Below are positions 34,500 through 47,600 of a stretch of 64,000 nucleotides of DNA, in pieces; position 1 is the first letter of the stretch, and every line of letters starts with the position of its first letter. The stretch spans positions 34,352,721-34,416,720 of the forward strand of contig CM030708.1 of the NCBI GenBank assembly GCA_017979445.1, in the 5' to 3' direction. Source of the stretch: Akebia trifoliata (lineage: Eukaryota > Streptophyta > Magnoliopsida > Ranunculales > Lardizabalaceae). The translations under genes were made by a program, and so were the position numbers. The notes below the pieces were generated by a model, which was given only the letters and a program-made list of their open reading frames with translations, did not search any database and was not told the origin of the DNA.

Positions 34500-35289
34500 C
34501 CGAACCATGCGGTTCGCTTCTCCTTGTCTAAGTATATTTATTTATGGAGGATTTTAGATATACCCCTCCGGATTTTTATTAATGTTTTAGATACTCCTGT
34601 ATTTTCAAACTGATGATATACCCCTTGATATTGGTGTACAATGGAAGACTAATGAAAAGTTACTTCAATGACCTCATCTTCAACCTTATAGATAATAAAG
34701 TGACTCTTGTTTTTTCTTCCAGAAAAAATCCGTGACTTGCACTTTTGCCCAAAACCCTTGAGTTTTGAAGGTTTAAGAAGATGAATATAAGTGGGATGGT
34801 AAAGTATGTGGACTTGGGATCATGATTATAAAACTTGTTTTGACGTTTCATCTATAAACAAGACTGAATCGTTTTAGACGAGATATCTGATTTATTTGAA
34901 TTGTTTAGGACGAGATTTTTTTTTTTAAGCATTATAATTAGAACAAACTATGTCTTTGAAACAAGTTGACAAGTTGTTTCATTAGTGGACGATAACAAGA
35001 CAAGTCGTCTCAATCTCAGACGAGATTTAAAAACATGCTTGTGATTAAAATCCCCTCTTCACACTTAATACTACTGAGAAAAATAAAAGAGGGAGGAAAA
35101 TTATTCGAGAACTTCTATTAGCATATCACTTTTATTTATTGGGTCAAGATCTCTCAACTCAAGAAAGAAAAACACATGATCCCAACCGCTTAGATATTGG
35201 AGATAAATCTCAACTATTGGATATTATATCTAAATGATTGAGATCATGCTCATGAGTCATTTTTCATTAGTCAATGGATCCCAATCCTT
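34500..35289. other. Gene-free stretch upstream of the TPR gene
   Basis: No gene was recognised. At ~34855-35035 the words gacgagattt, gtctcaatctcagacgagat and ttaaaaacatg form a repeat found again at ~51780-51930 and, in part, at ~31860-32030. Confidence 0.45.
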
Positions 35290-35298
35290 ATTTATAAT

Positions 35299-35652
35299 GG
35301 GTCCCGTTCAGCAACAAACATTTTGGCAAAACATTTTTCAATACATGGGTTAGATGTTTTGGAATGGGCTGATTTTTGGTAATGATGATCTCTACGGTGA
35401 GGAGATCATCCTCACCAAAAATCAGCCCATTCCAAAACTTCTAGCCCCAGTTTACAAGTTGAAAAATCGTGGACCGTCCATTTTTTGTAAACCATTTTTG
35501 ATGGGGTTAGAAGTTTTGGAATGGGCTGATTTTTGGTGATGATGATCTCGTCACCGTAGAGATCATCCTCACCAAAAATCAGCCCATTCCAAAACCTCTA
35601 ACCCATGTTTTGAAAAATGTTTTGCCAAAATGTTTGTTGCTGAACATTTCCC
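35299..35652. mobile_element. Double-hairpin MITE, copy 3, with 9-bp target duplication
   Basis: A 354-bp element, the best preserved of the three. The terminal inverted repeats are ~48 bp or more: gttcagcaacaaacattttg at the left, caaaatgtttgttgctgaac at the right, continuing through aaaacatttttcaa and acatgggttag. Two stem-loops with aatgggctgatttttggtga lie inside, split by cgtggaccgtccatttttt. It is flanked exactly by atttataat at 35290-35298 and 35653-35661. A 9-bp duplication with long TIRs is the signature of Mutator-like elements. Confidence 0.88.
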
Positions 35653-35659
35653 ATTTATA

Positions 35660-38600
35660 ATATATCGACTGATGAAATTATATATAACACATCAAATAAA
35701 ATTAAAAACATATCAAAAACATCTTTCAAGAATTCTTAGAATGGGTTGTTTGGAAATTCTTTAGGGGAAATCCTTAAAAGAGAGGGGAGGGGGAGGGGGA
35801 AGAGCTAGAAAAAGGGGAATTGACAGGATAGAAGAAAACATGATCAATTTGATTTCAAAATTATTATGTGCAATTTAGATTACAAAAATCTTAGATTCAA
35901 AGAAGTTAATCTTTGAAACGAAATAAAAAATTCTATAAGAAATCCTAGATTTCAAAAACCCTCCGTCAATGAAATTCCCCCCAAAGCTTATCCATTTCTC
36001 TCTCTAAAGGATTCAATGATTATCTAGAAGAAGGAAAATGGAAGAACTATCTACACCTTTGCAAAGTATTTAATTTGAAAATATTGGTGTTAATTATAAG
36101 CAAAAGTTATGCCGATAGAATCTCTCAAAATTTTACCAAGAGTTGAGATCAGAGAAAAACCAGGATTTCTCGCTATAGCTTGAGAAACTCCCCCAAAACT
36201 TATCGATATCTCTCTCTAAAGGATTCAATAATTTTTTAGGAGAAAAAATGGGATGCCATAGTAAAATTAAAAAAAAAAAAAGACTATATACACTATTGCA
36301 AAATATTTAATTTGAAAAGATTGGTGAGCTGTAACAAAATGTTGGCGTGCCAGTAGAATCTCTCAAAATTTTATCCATAGTTTTGTATGATATGATAAAA
36401 ATCCAGATTTTAGTTTGAGAGGTTACTGAAAAGGGTATTTATGTCATTTTAATTAGTCTCTAATAGAAGATGTAGGTCAAAGGTTCTGTCGTAAGCTTTC
36501 AAACACAAAGGGTTAACACGACACATTTGTCGGTACCGTATCGTATGTCTAAATCACCCATTATGATCTATTTGTTTATCTGAAGCGACAGATCACCACA
36601 CGATGCTGTGACAGTTGTCTTTGTGTTTAGATCTCTAAAACAACCATTTTCTAGACTTTTATATGAGACATTTTCCATTGCTATTTGTGAACGTTTTCTA
36701 AGATTGGGAGCTCCATACTAGCCTATTTTATAAGCTTAGATTGATTTCTTTTTTTTACTCTTTTTTAAAAATTTATTTATAAAAATTCTAATCTAAATCA
36801 TGAACCGACATAATTGAAGTATCATTTAGGCCAACACGACAGTTCATGAGGTTGAAATAAGGATCTTGGATCAAGTTTAAAAATGGTATTACAATCACAT
36901 ATTGATATGGAGTTATGGGCCACACGTATTTCCGTGTGGTTCTCTAAATCGAGAAAGATGTAAAATACAAAATTTTAAGAACTTTAAAATTATGATAGGA
37001 AGATAATGGGTGAGAAGTTATACTTTGTTTGGATCATAACATGCATCTTTTTCGAACAAAAATAGATGGGGTGTTTGGACCCATGGGCCCAACTAGCCTT
37101 TTAGAGTAGCATATCTTGCCTAAATCTTCTTGATACATGTAAACCCTACAAACCACATGTACCAAGTAATTCAAGATAAACCTTTATGAGTGGCCAAAGG
37201 GAGGCTTGAACTCAAGACTTCTCTCTTTTTTGAGGAAGACCTTAGCCATTATGTCCAATATTTGTTGATTTGTTTTCGCATATGTTATTTGACGTTTCGT
37301 TTTAACTCTTACTTTTTGTGATGGAGGTTTGCATTTGCATGGCCGAAACAATCTCTTCAGGAATATAAATTTCTCTCATTGCATGGTCTCAAACATTCAG
37401 AGAATTGCCAAGACTATCCAATTTTTGCAAAAACAATCAATTTCATAGCTTGTAGGATCTTCATTTTTTGCGTTAAAAAAATGATAATTTCAAGAGCTTT
37501 TTTTCCGGTAAAATGTACTTTTTTTTTGGGGGGGGAGGGAGGAGATGACAATCCAACTTCCAAGCATGCCCTTGCTCTTTTTTTGATTTCTTGTCACACC
37601 TAGCTATCTCAAAAAATTATATAATTACAAGGTTGATTTGTCATTTCTCCTTTCTTTCAAAAGGGAATAGAAATTGTTCCTCCTGATATACTGCCATCCG
37701 ATGATGGTGATGACAAGTCCATAATGCATGAATTTTCTCCTCTTAGAATGGAAACAACCTGAAAAAACAACAACAAATACTTAGATAATTTAATCCTTAA
37801 AGTCTTTAATGCTTATTGTTGCGATCATTGATCACTAGGCATGTATTGTACATCAGGAAAGTATTGTACTCTTGTATGAGTAGCTCTGATAATTGAAAGT
37901 CATAATTTTGGTATTTCGAGTTTCGGTGGTACATGTGCTTGTAATGTGACTCGCTGTAATGTGACAATGAAGTCAAATCAAATAAGGAAACTAGGCTTTT
38001 GGGTTCGGGGATTCTGAGAGAGGTATAGGGAGGAATTCGGGATTGTAATTTCTTTCTCAAAGATGGTAAATTGTTCTCATCCCATTCTTCGATGTAGGTA
38101 CTATTGAATCACATAAAATTTGTTGTTTTTTATTTGTTATTTTTTGTTTTATTGCCTACGATAATTTGATTCACTCTATGTTTGGATTGAGGGAAATGAA
38201 AAGAAAAGAAAAGAAAAATTGTGAGTTTCTCTCCATTTCTTTCATTTGGATTGTGAAGTGAGGAGAGAAAAGAAAAGTAATGGGTCAATTTTTCCTCTCT
38301 AAATCAGAGAGAAATGGAAGGAAATGAAATGCCCATGATTAAAAAGAGCATTAAAAATTACATTTCTACTTTTTTTTCTTTCCAAACTGAAGTTTTTTTT
38401 TTTTTAACTCAACTTTGCAGGGTGACTCAAAATTTCAACTAACGTGTACCCTTCAAGAATCATAGATTTTCCCCTCGGGATACACAATTGCACATCCCCA
38501 TGAAATATTTACAAAATCAGCACTCTTTTTTTATTGTTAAAACCAAACATGGTGGATGGAAATAGAGTTTTTTCTTTTTTTTTAATGGGTTTCTTTTCTT

Positions 38601-39262
38601 TCCTTTTTCCCCCAATCCAAACACAGCGTTAGGGGTTCTATGCTCACAACTATATTACTTTAGATCCATTTGGATTTAGGATCATGTACGAGAAGTTACC
38701 TTCGTCATGCTGGGTCGAGAAAGTGACTTTGTCTTTGTACATTCAATTGCAGCACACATCACTCTATACATTTCATACATGTCCAAATCCTCCATATCTT
38801 CGTCTAATAATTCATAAAATGCGCCCCATTGTAGCAATGGCCGAGCCTACAAGAAACCCACACAAGAAAAATGCATTAGAAGGCTGTCTACCCCTTAACG
38901 ACATTCACCATTATAGGAGCGTTCGGATTCTTGCCTATAATTCAATTCTAGAATCCGATGTTATGTTTGGTTTTGACTTATAAAAGTGAAACTCTCATAA
39001 TCAAAATTGGCTATTGGCTAAGAATTGATAGAAGATCTATTTCTTGTGATTTTGGAATATGTTTCTTGCACTTTATAAGGAGCACAACTATACAAATACG
39101 ATAATAATAAAAAATGAGATTCTGATTCTATGTTCTGAAATCAATTTTTATAAACGGTATAGCTAAATGAGAATCTGATTCCTAAAATTTAGTTTCTATA
39201 ATCTGATTATGACGATCCATAGTAAAAAAAATAATAAAAATAAGATCCAATAAATCAACACC
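35660..39262. other. Gene-free stretch with a ~210-bp tandem duplication
   Basis: Segments ~35967-36150 and ~36175-36390 are diverged copies: both have tctctctctaaaggattcaa, a ttgcaaartatttaatttga word and agaatctctcaaaattttac or -tta. A truncated atctaYggttct foldback is at ~38407-38525. A (GAAAA)n tract is near 38200. At ~37660-37760 the + strand reads EIVPPDILPSDDGDDKSIMH followed by EFSPLRMETT and a stop. That looks protein-like, but I do not recognise it. Confidence 0.45.
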
Positions 39263-41768
39263 TCAAACTATCAATAGATGGCAACAAATAAATAAAAATA
39301 GTGTAATACTGACCCATTCGATTAAATGTTTGTCATCCTCAGGAAATGGTCTCTTGCAAAATAACCTCAAGAGCAAGACTCCAAAGGAAAAGACATCGGA
39401 TTTTACTAACTCCATGGATTCAACATTGGAAGGATCCTTGCTACAACACGTATTAACATCAAAATTAACTTCATTTTATGCCAAATAATTAGTTAAAGTT
39501 AATGGATTTGATGACACCATTCTCACTTATTGATCCAATTGGATCATAATACATTTTAAGACAACTTAAAGACCATCTTATAAGGGCACATGATGGGCTA
39601 TGGGTCTGAGTCTTGCTAATGCAAACCTTTTGTATGTGTCAATGGCCTCCTCTTGCTCAAATTGCAGCCATGTTGCTCGCTCAAATCCGGAGATCTATTA
39701 GAACCATAAGCGCAAATTTAGAAAGCCAAGACACACATTTAATTAGGATTATAAGTTTTGTGTGTTTTTACCAGTGGTTGGAAGTTTAGACCTAGAAAAA
39801 TGTTGTATGGCTGCAAATTTCCATGAACAACTGGGCCTCGAGGACACTCTTCATGCATATATCGAACACCTCGACCAATTTCAATAGCTATCTTCATTCT
39901 ATTTTGAAATGTTAATCCCACCTGTTTTCCCCTCAAATCTGGTCAAGAAATATCAAGAAAAGGATGATCAAGTCCCTTGCCTACAATTCATGAGCATATT
40001 CAAAGGGGGCAGAAACATTTCAGAAATATTTGCTTCAAATGTTTAGATTTTAGTTTTAATTCATTAATAAAAATAAAAATAAAAAATTTTGTTTAGCATT
40101 TAAAAATGAATCAAAGGTCGCACTTTTCTGACTGATGTGCTATAGAAGTGCTTCAAAATAATCCAAAATAAATATAGGAATCTCAGAACATTGCATTTGA
40201 TACATATATAATATTGTGCAAGTATTTTTTATTTAATTAAATGAATCTTAGAAATTACCAAAGTTGTATGATAGTCAACTTTGTATTGAAATATTGCATT
40301 TGATATATTTCAATATTATTTTGACAATATTACAAAACATTATAATTTCAGTAAAATATTATTTTTATAAGTCTTGATATGTTTTGCGAAACATTCCAAA
40401 ACCGATATTGAAATTTCCTATTGTTTTGTTTTGATATAATAAAAAAAATTGGTCCAAATATTTCGAAACTTTGAATCAAATTCCTGATAACTACTCGAAT
40501 ACTCTATCAGGTGTGGAAGTGTTGGGACTCACCATTGAGATATCGATCCAATGTCCCTTCTATGGTGTGGTTATAAACTAAAACAATGCCATTTTCGCTC
40601 TCATGATAATGTGTCAACCCCAAAATATTTCGATGAAACAGAGTTGATGACACTCTCTTTTCAGCTTCAATGTTAAAGATACCATTCGAATCACCGATGT
40701 ATCTCTTAACCTTAACGGGCAAAGAAGGATCGTTAATAAATCCATCATACATCTCAAAATTCTCATATTGGTTGACGCAATCCCTCCATTGGAACCCACG
40801 AGTTATCTCCATAATCTCTTCCCAACTTAATTTAATTGGTATTCTAAGAACCATGGCCTCGGATAATCTTCCCATTGAGAAAATATCATATAAAGAAGTT
40901 TTGTTCCTTCCTTCAACTCTTTCGAAGTCATTGGATCCATTTTGTCCCAAAGAGTAATTAAGACTAGTTGTATCTGCCCATTGACTTTCCTCCGTAGTTC
41001 GTTCGATCCTTAATGGATTTTCGATTTCTTTACTCGTATTCACTAGGAGAGATGGAGGGGAAGATCGATGCTTGCCTTTGAAAAGCTTGGGAAATATTGG
41101 ATTGGGTTGTTCAACCTCTGTAACTATAGAAGTTTTTGATCCATCACATTGGTGGGGATGATTGTAAATCTCGGCTTCCTCCTTGTTACTTATTAAAGCT
41201 ATGCTGCAATCATCTCTACTCGATCGGATACTATGATCACCTGAAAAACACCTGCAAATATGAAGAAGTATTTTCATGGGGATTTAGCTTTAGATCAGTT
41301 GAGATTTGAGAAAGCAATCTTTGAAATTTTTTTTTTTGTCATATTGTTTTTTTAGTTTACTTCCACATTGAAATGGTGGGATTTCCCAATTACCAAATTT
41401 TGGACTATTTGAGATCTGGCTCATTGTAATTGTCACCCTTTGTTCTAAACAGATTTAGTTTGAGAACTGCTATTGGCACCCCAACTTTTAGTTATTACAC
41501 CCCAATTTCTTGAATCATTTCACACATCATTAAAGATTAAAAGACACTATTAAAACATTACCACAAATTATTATCTCACCACCACAAAAACATTGTAACA
41601 CTTGTTCAAACAATTTCAGTAGTAGTTTAAAATTATGATTAGGCTCATATAAAATCCTAAACCCCAAAAAATAGAAATATAGATATATAAAAAAAAGGTC
41701 AATCTCCATTTGTTGCACTTAAATCTACAACGTTTGGTAGACAAAATTATAGACAACGTTTTAGACAA

Positions 41769-41814
<46 letters not shown>

Positions 41815-43364
41815 GGAAGGAGACCTGTCCATGATGATCCAGGTTGCCTTGACGTTATTTGCCTCATCGATAACAATTTCCTTCGGTTGAAATCCGGCGG
41901 CCATCTTCACCTGAAACTTCATCTGCATGACAGCATATGGTTCTAATGGAGCTATACAGGTGCAAAATAAAACAATTGATAAGAGTTTATACCGGCACAC
42001 CGACAGTTTATTATAATACCCCAATCATTAGACTAAATAGATTTGGAGATAAAACATTTTTATTTGTTGCACCATGTGCCTTTATCCATTTTTCTGCTAT
42101 GGTTTCTCTGCCACTAGAACTAAGGAGAAAGCAAGAGCCCTTTGGAGAGAGAGATTAAGAGACAAAAAAGTAGAAAGACACAGTGAGATGTCAATTTGTG
42201 CTTTATGCCCATTTTTGGCTTTTACATAAATTTATTAATGGTATGCTGTGATAAATTGTTGGTGTGGTAATATAAGCTCTCTAATTTAATAACTTAGTGT
42301 GTCTGGTTTGGTATAAAATCAAAACAAGTGAAAAATTGAATTAAGCAAAGAAGATCTAGCATTTGATTCAGTTGAGCCTATGTCTATATCCATAGCTGGT
42401 CACAAAATTCTCGAATTTCTTTTCAAAAACTTGCAAAATTCAACGAATAAGGGACTATTTGATTTCAGAAAAACAATCAATTAATTGAAGATTTATCGAT
42501 TAATGGACAAATAAAACAACATTTTTACCCTTCAACTTCAAAATTTTATCTTCAAATCTCAGGAATTAGAACCAAAAAGCATCATTTATAAACACAAAAT
42601 TTCTTAGAACTTTTAAAGAAACTTTTTTGAACTTGTTTGAGTTAATTAACCCCCCCCCCCCCCAACCCCAACAAACTCATTGAGCCTAAACCTGTACCAT
42701 AGTCACAAAATTCTCCAATTTTTTTCTGAAAACTAACAAAATTCGCCGAATAACAGACCATTCAGTTTCAGTGAATCAATGATGTATGGACTAACAGCCG
42801 AATAGGATAACATTTTTACCCTTCAACCTCAAAATTTTATCTTCTTCAACCTTCAAATCTTAAGAACAATATAATGAAAATGATGGGTTTTGGGAAGAAC
42901 TAAAAAGCATCATTTGTATAATCCCAAATTTTTTTCCAAACTTTTTGTGAAACTTTCTCGAACTTAATTGAGCACTGTATCTGGTGAGTACCCATTACAA
43001 GACTTACTCCATTTCTCTTGCATCTATCATAATATGGTCTGAGGATCTCTAGGTAACCCTTCCTTCTCTGATTGATCTGATCATGGAGGAACTTTATACA
43101 CTCATCTCCCTCACATGGAAGACTCTGTTGTTGATGATGGTCAGTACCCAAGCAACAAAAACCCACTATTGGTGATGGCATGAAATCAGTAGGATTAAGT
43201 ATGGTGAGCACCAATAAGTAATCCTTCGGATCAACAACGACACGTAAAGCCCATCGGAGTGGTGCAACACCCTTATCATCTTCGGAGGCCTTGACACCAT
43301 CTAACACGACGATTACAATCTCTCTTCTTTCTCTCTTTCTAATCATCTTCGTTGTTGATGTCAT
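39263..43364 (-). CDS. USP-domain / pseudokinase protein (inactive receptor-like cytoplasmic kinase type)
   Basis: Six exons in phase: 43364-43008, 41922-41825, 41251-40533, 39938-39772, 39694-39627, and 39440 to a stop at 39263 (or a further splice at GTCAGT after 39314). About 528 codons. The N-terminal ~150 residues form a universal stress protein-like domain (IVIVVLDGVKASEDDKG..., then FQVKMAAGFQPKEIVIDEAN, ATWIIMDR). A linker follows, then a protein-kinase fold (~residues 260-520): VKVKRY keeps the Lys and IEAEKRVSS the Glu. There is no glycine loop, HRD is HGN (VVHGNLQPYNIFL), DFG is SGF, and the GT-APE activation segment is absent. SDVFSFGVLLL (subdomain IX) is kept. It belongs to the plant group labelled inactive protein kinase SELMODRAFT_444075-like. 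A non-catalytic signalling role is inferred. Confidence 0.85.
41773..41807. repeat. (TA)n microsatellite in pseudokinase intron 2
   Basis: About 17 TA units lie in the intron between exons 41922-41825 and 41251-40533, ~18 nt downstream of a donor site. Confidence 0.9.
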
Positions 43365-44678
43365 CTCCTACTGGTTTAGGATGGATTAAGCATAAGTGAT
43401 TCTATCTAAAAGAGTTTTTTTTTTTTTTTTGTCTTAGTGTTGCTTCTTGTTGTTATCATGAAAAACCAATGCATCATTGGATGCATCGTCATTTGTCATG
43501 ATTTTTTGTAACTATATATATCGTTTCGCCGCATAACTGGCTGATTGATTCTGGTACCTAATATTATAATTTTAAACTAATCTTTATAAATTTGATTTCA
43601 TCATAGAAATCTATGGAACTTGAACAAGGTGAACTTATTTAACTCCCATTTTAAAGGAACAAAGAAGTAGGCATGTAGGTTACAAACAAGACAAACTTTT
43701 TTGGAGCTAAAAACAACACACGTGGCCAACTATGGTAGGTGAAGATGTTCTAAGACTTTCCATAGACAATGACCAATTTTTCAAACTATGCACATTAATA
43801 AGATGAGCATGTAATTCCACAATGCAGTGGGTCTCCCTTTTTCTTTTGTCTTCTAGTTGTCATAGATGCCTTGAATTTAAAGGGACAGTCATCTATGACA
43901 ACTAGGTCCTCTGTCCGGGATTAATAAGGGACAGAGGATTATATACAATTTTAATTCATATCAAGAGCACGGGAGTGTTAAAACTCTTCAAATTGTGAGT
44001 TCTTCTTGTTGTATATTTTATTATTTGTAAATAAAATTTTAAAAGATAAAATATTTTTTTATTTAATATTATTATAAATAGATTATTTTGAATGCATTAA
44101 TAAATTCATCAAACAGAACTTCTATTAATTTGTATCCATTACTTAACTTTTTCTCAGTATAATAGTATAAATATGCTCTGTATGTCACTAAGTCCACGAT
44201 CAAGATATGAACTTACATTCGAATCAGTTTGACTTCCGATTTGAATTAATTAGGTACCCATTGACCTCTTACGGTTGTGGATCCTCTGTCGTTCCTTATA
44301 GTTGTACTTGACTGTTGAAGGAGAGCCACATCACCAATTCACAAATATCTCCTTCATTAAAAATATTGGAGGTCATGGACCGTCCTTTTAAAAGCCTTCA
44401 TCAGACCTTAAAATTTGTCCCTTTTTTTTAAATTTTATAAATCTGATCTAAACCATAATCCATACAAATCTGAGGTATTAGATTTTGTTTATAAGATGTA
44501 AAATCTCTACTACTTAAATGCACTGCATGGAACTACAGAGGATCCGCTCCCCTCACCCCAATGCATGATTTAAACTTCCAGAGAAAGAAAAAAAAAAGTT
44601 TGTATCCAATTTGGGTCAATCTAACTAATCAAAATTGTTTCCTGAATTGCTCACATCTCTTAATATGGAGTGTGCATG
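43365..44678. other. Intergenic region with two adjacent small hairpins
   Basis: It holds the pseudokinase 5' flank and the polygalacturonase 3' flank. Hairpin 1: 43853-43868 pairs perfectly over 16 bp with 43890-43905 (ctagttgtcatagatg). Hairpin 2: 43907-43916 pairs with 43929-43938 (tcctctgtcc). No coding sequence was recognised. Confidence 0.7.
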
Positions 44679-47600
44679 CTAATCTAAAATGTCCTCAGGA
44701 GCTGGAGCTTTAGTTTGTCTTGAGAAGCAAGAACTTGGGTTTTGCTTGCCATAAGCGGCGCCTCTCACGTTCATGCAGATTGATGTGGCATTACCATCTT
44801 CATCGGTTCCATCTTTGTCCACATAGGCCAGATCGATATCAACAAGTTCTATATTTTCACAAGGCACTATTGAACTGCACTCTAGCGTTACTGCAGATTT
44901 GCTTGTTGAGGTGCCCCTGATGTTCTTGAAATGGACATCACTGATCCCCACAAGCGAAGTCTGTCGGGAATTTTCAAAAATAAATGAGCCTTGTAAAACC
45001 CCGAAAGTAAGTTAAAATTGAGGTTAAATTTTAAAATCACATACCTTAAATTTGCAACTGTGCCCTGGACAGTACCCTTGATCTATGATAATGGGGTTTT
45101 TGACGTCGATCATGACAATATCCTCGAACGTCATATTAGAAGCCTTGCTTGCCCTCAATCCTGGCCATGTCTTGACTCTAACACCGTTATCGGTGCCCCT
45201 AATGGTACAATTCTTCACACTCAACCCTACCACATCCTTTTCATTTGGGTACTTTCCTAGGCTCCCCACACTGCAAGATTATACAAAAGTTAATCTTAGA
45301 GTTGACGATTTGGCACTTAGGTTCTATCATCTCTCAAGTCGAGATGAAATTTTCTACTTCGAGTTAAAAATGAATATATGTATGTGAATCTTATTGTCCA
45401 TCATCCTTAATGAACCTTACCTTATGCCATGACCTGGTCCACAATTGACGTTCGAGATGCCAATGTTGGTGTTACCCGGTCCAATGGAGATGCAATCGTC
45501 ACCAACGCCAATCCTCGAAGAAGTAATGTGGATGTTAGAAGAGTCACTTAAGTGGATGCCATCGGTATTTGGGCTGTTCCCGGGGGCCATGATATTAATG
45601 CCACGAACGAGAATATTGTGACTTCTTAAGAAGCTAGCATGGAAGCTCTTACTATTGAGTAGAGTGATGTCACTGATAATCCCACCTAAGATTTCCGTAA
45701 ATCTCACAGACTGCGCCAAATTGTAGATGGATCAGTTCAATCTCACGTAATATGAATAAATATCTTCGAAAAAAATTAGACTTACATGAGGATAACTATT
45801 GCATCTCCCAGAAATGCGACAACCTAGATGTCCCCAAGATGATTTTCCTTGACCATCTAACGTTCCCGTACCAACTCCAGTGAGATTCATGTTGTACAGG
45901 CCTTTGAATTCGATCCAAGTAGGAGTGTGGAAGGCGCTAAGCCTCGTCGGTGCCTTCAATGTTCCCCTAATCTCGATATTTGGAGATTTCTTCTTGTGGC
46001 AAGGTCCATTGAAATATATTGGACCAACAAAATATGTTCCTTCGGGTACCAAAAAGGTTGAATCCCCGGCGTATCTACATGCATCATCCCAAGCAGCTTG
46101 GAATGCCTAAGAAGACAATCATCGATCGATTCAAATTTTCAATACGATTGATTTAGGACTAAGTTTGAGATTCATGTATAAAGATTATTTTGTGAAATTT
46201 CAATTCATGTTTAATAAATTTGTCAAATAAAAAAAAAATTACAATTGTTTATTTGCTTTAATATTTGATCTACAAAGCAAGTAAAACCTTAACAATGGTA
46301 TATTAGGGGTATTTTTATATTTAAAATTTAAATAATAATGTGTACAATATTAATGGTGTTGGATAATGTATGATGTTGACACAGTTGAAGGGTATTTCTC
46401 TCTTTTGGAAATAAATTGTATTACAGGCCTAGGACTGTCAGTGGACCGTCAGTGGACCGGGCCATAGCCTGATACCAATCAAGACTCAAGATCTTCCTCC
46501 GGCCCATTTAATGGGTCGTTAGGCCGGATCAAACAAAAAGAAACTTGCCTGGCCTGGTTCGTATGGATTCAAGCTTATTTAAGAGTAGGACCGAGCCACT
46601 CGAAGTGCCCAACTCCATTCAGATCAATACGGATCTGGGCCAGACCAAAATTGTAAGATGCCCATTGATATCCCTATGGAGGGCCATATTCCAAAGGAAA
46701 ATCTATTTCAAAAAAGTTTTAGGATTTACATTAAGGGGCATGTTTGATTGCACGGCAAATTAAAAGGAAAATGGTTTGCCGTGGAAAATTTGAATTTATC
46801 GGTGCATGTTTGATTGCACGACAAATTAAAAGGAAAATGGTTTGCCGTGGAAAATTTGAATTTATCGGTGCATGTTTGATTGCACGACAAATTAAAAGGA
46901 AAATGGTTTGCCGTGGAAAATTTGAATTTATTGGTGTTTAATTGCAAAATAAATGGAAAAAATGGGGGAAATTATTTTCCACGCCCAAGAGATTTGCTGC
47001 TTGAGGCAGCAAATCTTTTCTCGCCCTCCCGCTTAAGAAAATAATTTGCCACACAGTAGCAAATTTGAATCTTATAAATATCCACTCTTTTACAGATTTA
47101 CCTTGATATAAGTAGAGATATTTTGGTCAGAAACCAATAAAATTGCAACTAATGACCGTATAATCAAGGTGGTTAGTTTTCAAATCTACATATATATATA
47201 TATATTATGTAATCTTTAAAATCATATAATTAATATTTTAAATTACAAATAAACTCTTTGGATATATATCAATTTGCTTGTATTATCTTCTAATTTCATT
47301 AAAAAACAGGGAGAGAGAGAGAGAGAGAGAAATACTTTCCTTATTGAGGGTTGTTGAGGTCAAATATGGATTATCAAATAGGCAATCCAACACCATAGCC
47401 CTCTTGATTTCATGGAAAATGATTTTTTTTACTTGATCCAAGGATTTGAGAATGGGCGGTATAAAACTCCCAAACTTAAAATTAAAATCTAACAGTGAAA
47501 AATAACATAATTTTAAGTTGTTTTTTCTTTTCCGCATGATTTTCCATGTACTCAACAGAGGAAAAGATTAGCCAGTACTTTTGACTGATAAATGATTTGC

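Noticed and set aside
38684..38983. 99-codon + strand open frame
   Set aside because: No recognisable motif and no neighbouring exons; chance frame.
46726..46947. Repetitive frames on both strands with a 22-residue period
   Set aside because: Produced by the 66-bp tandem repeat inside an intron, whose length is a multiple of three.
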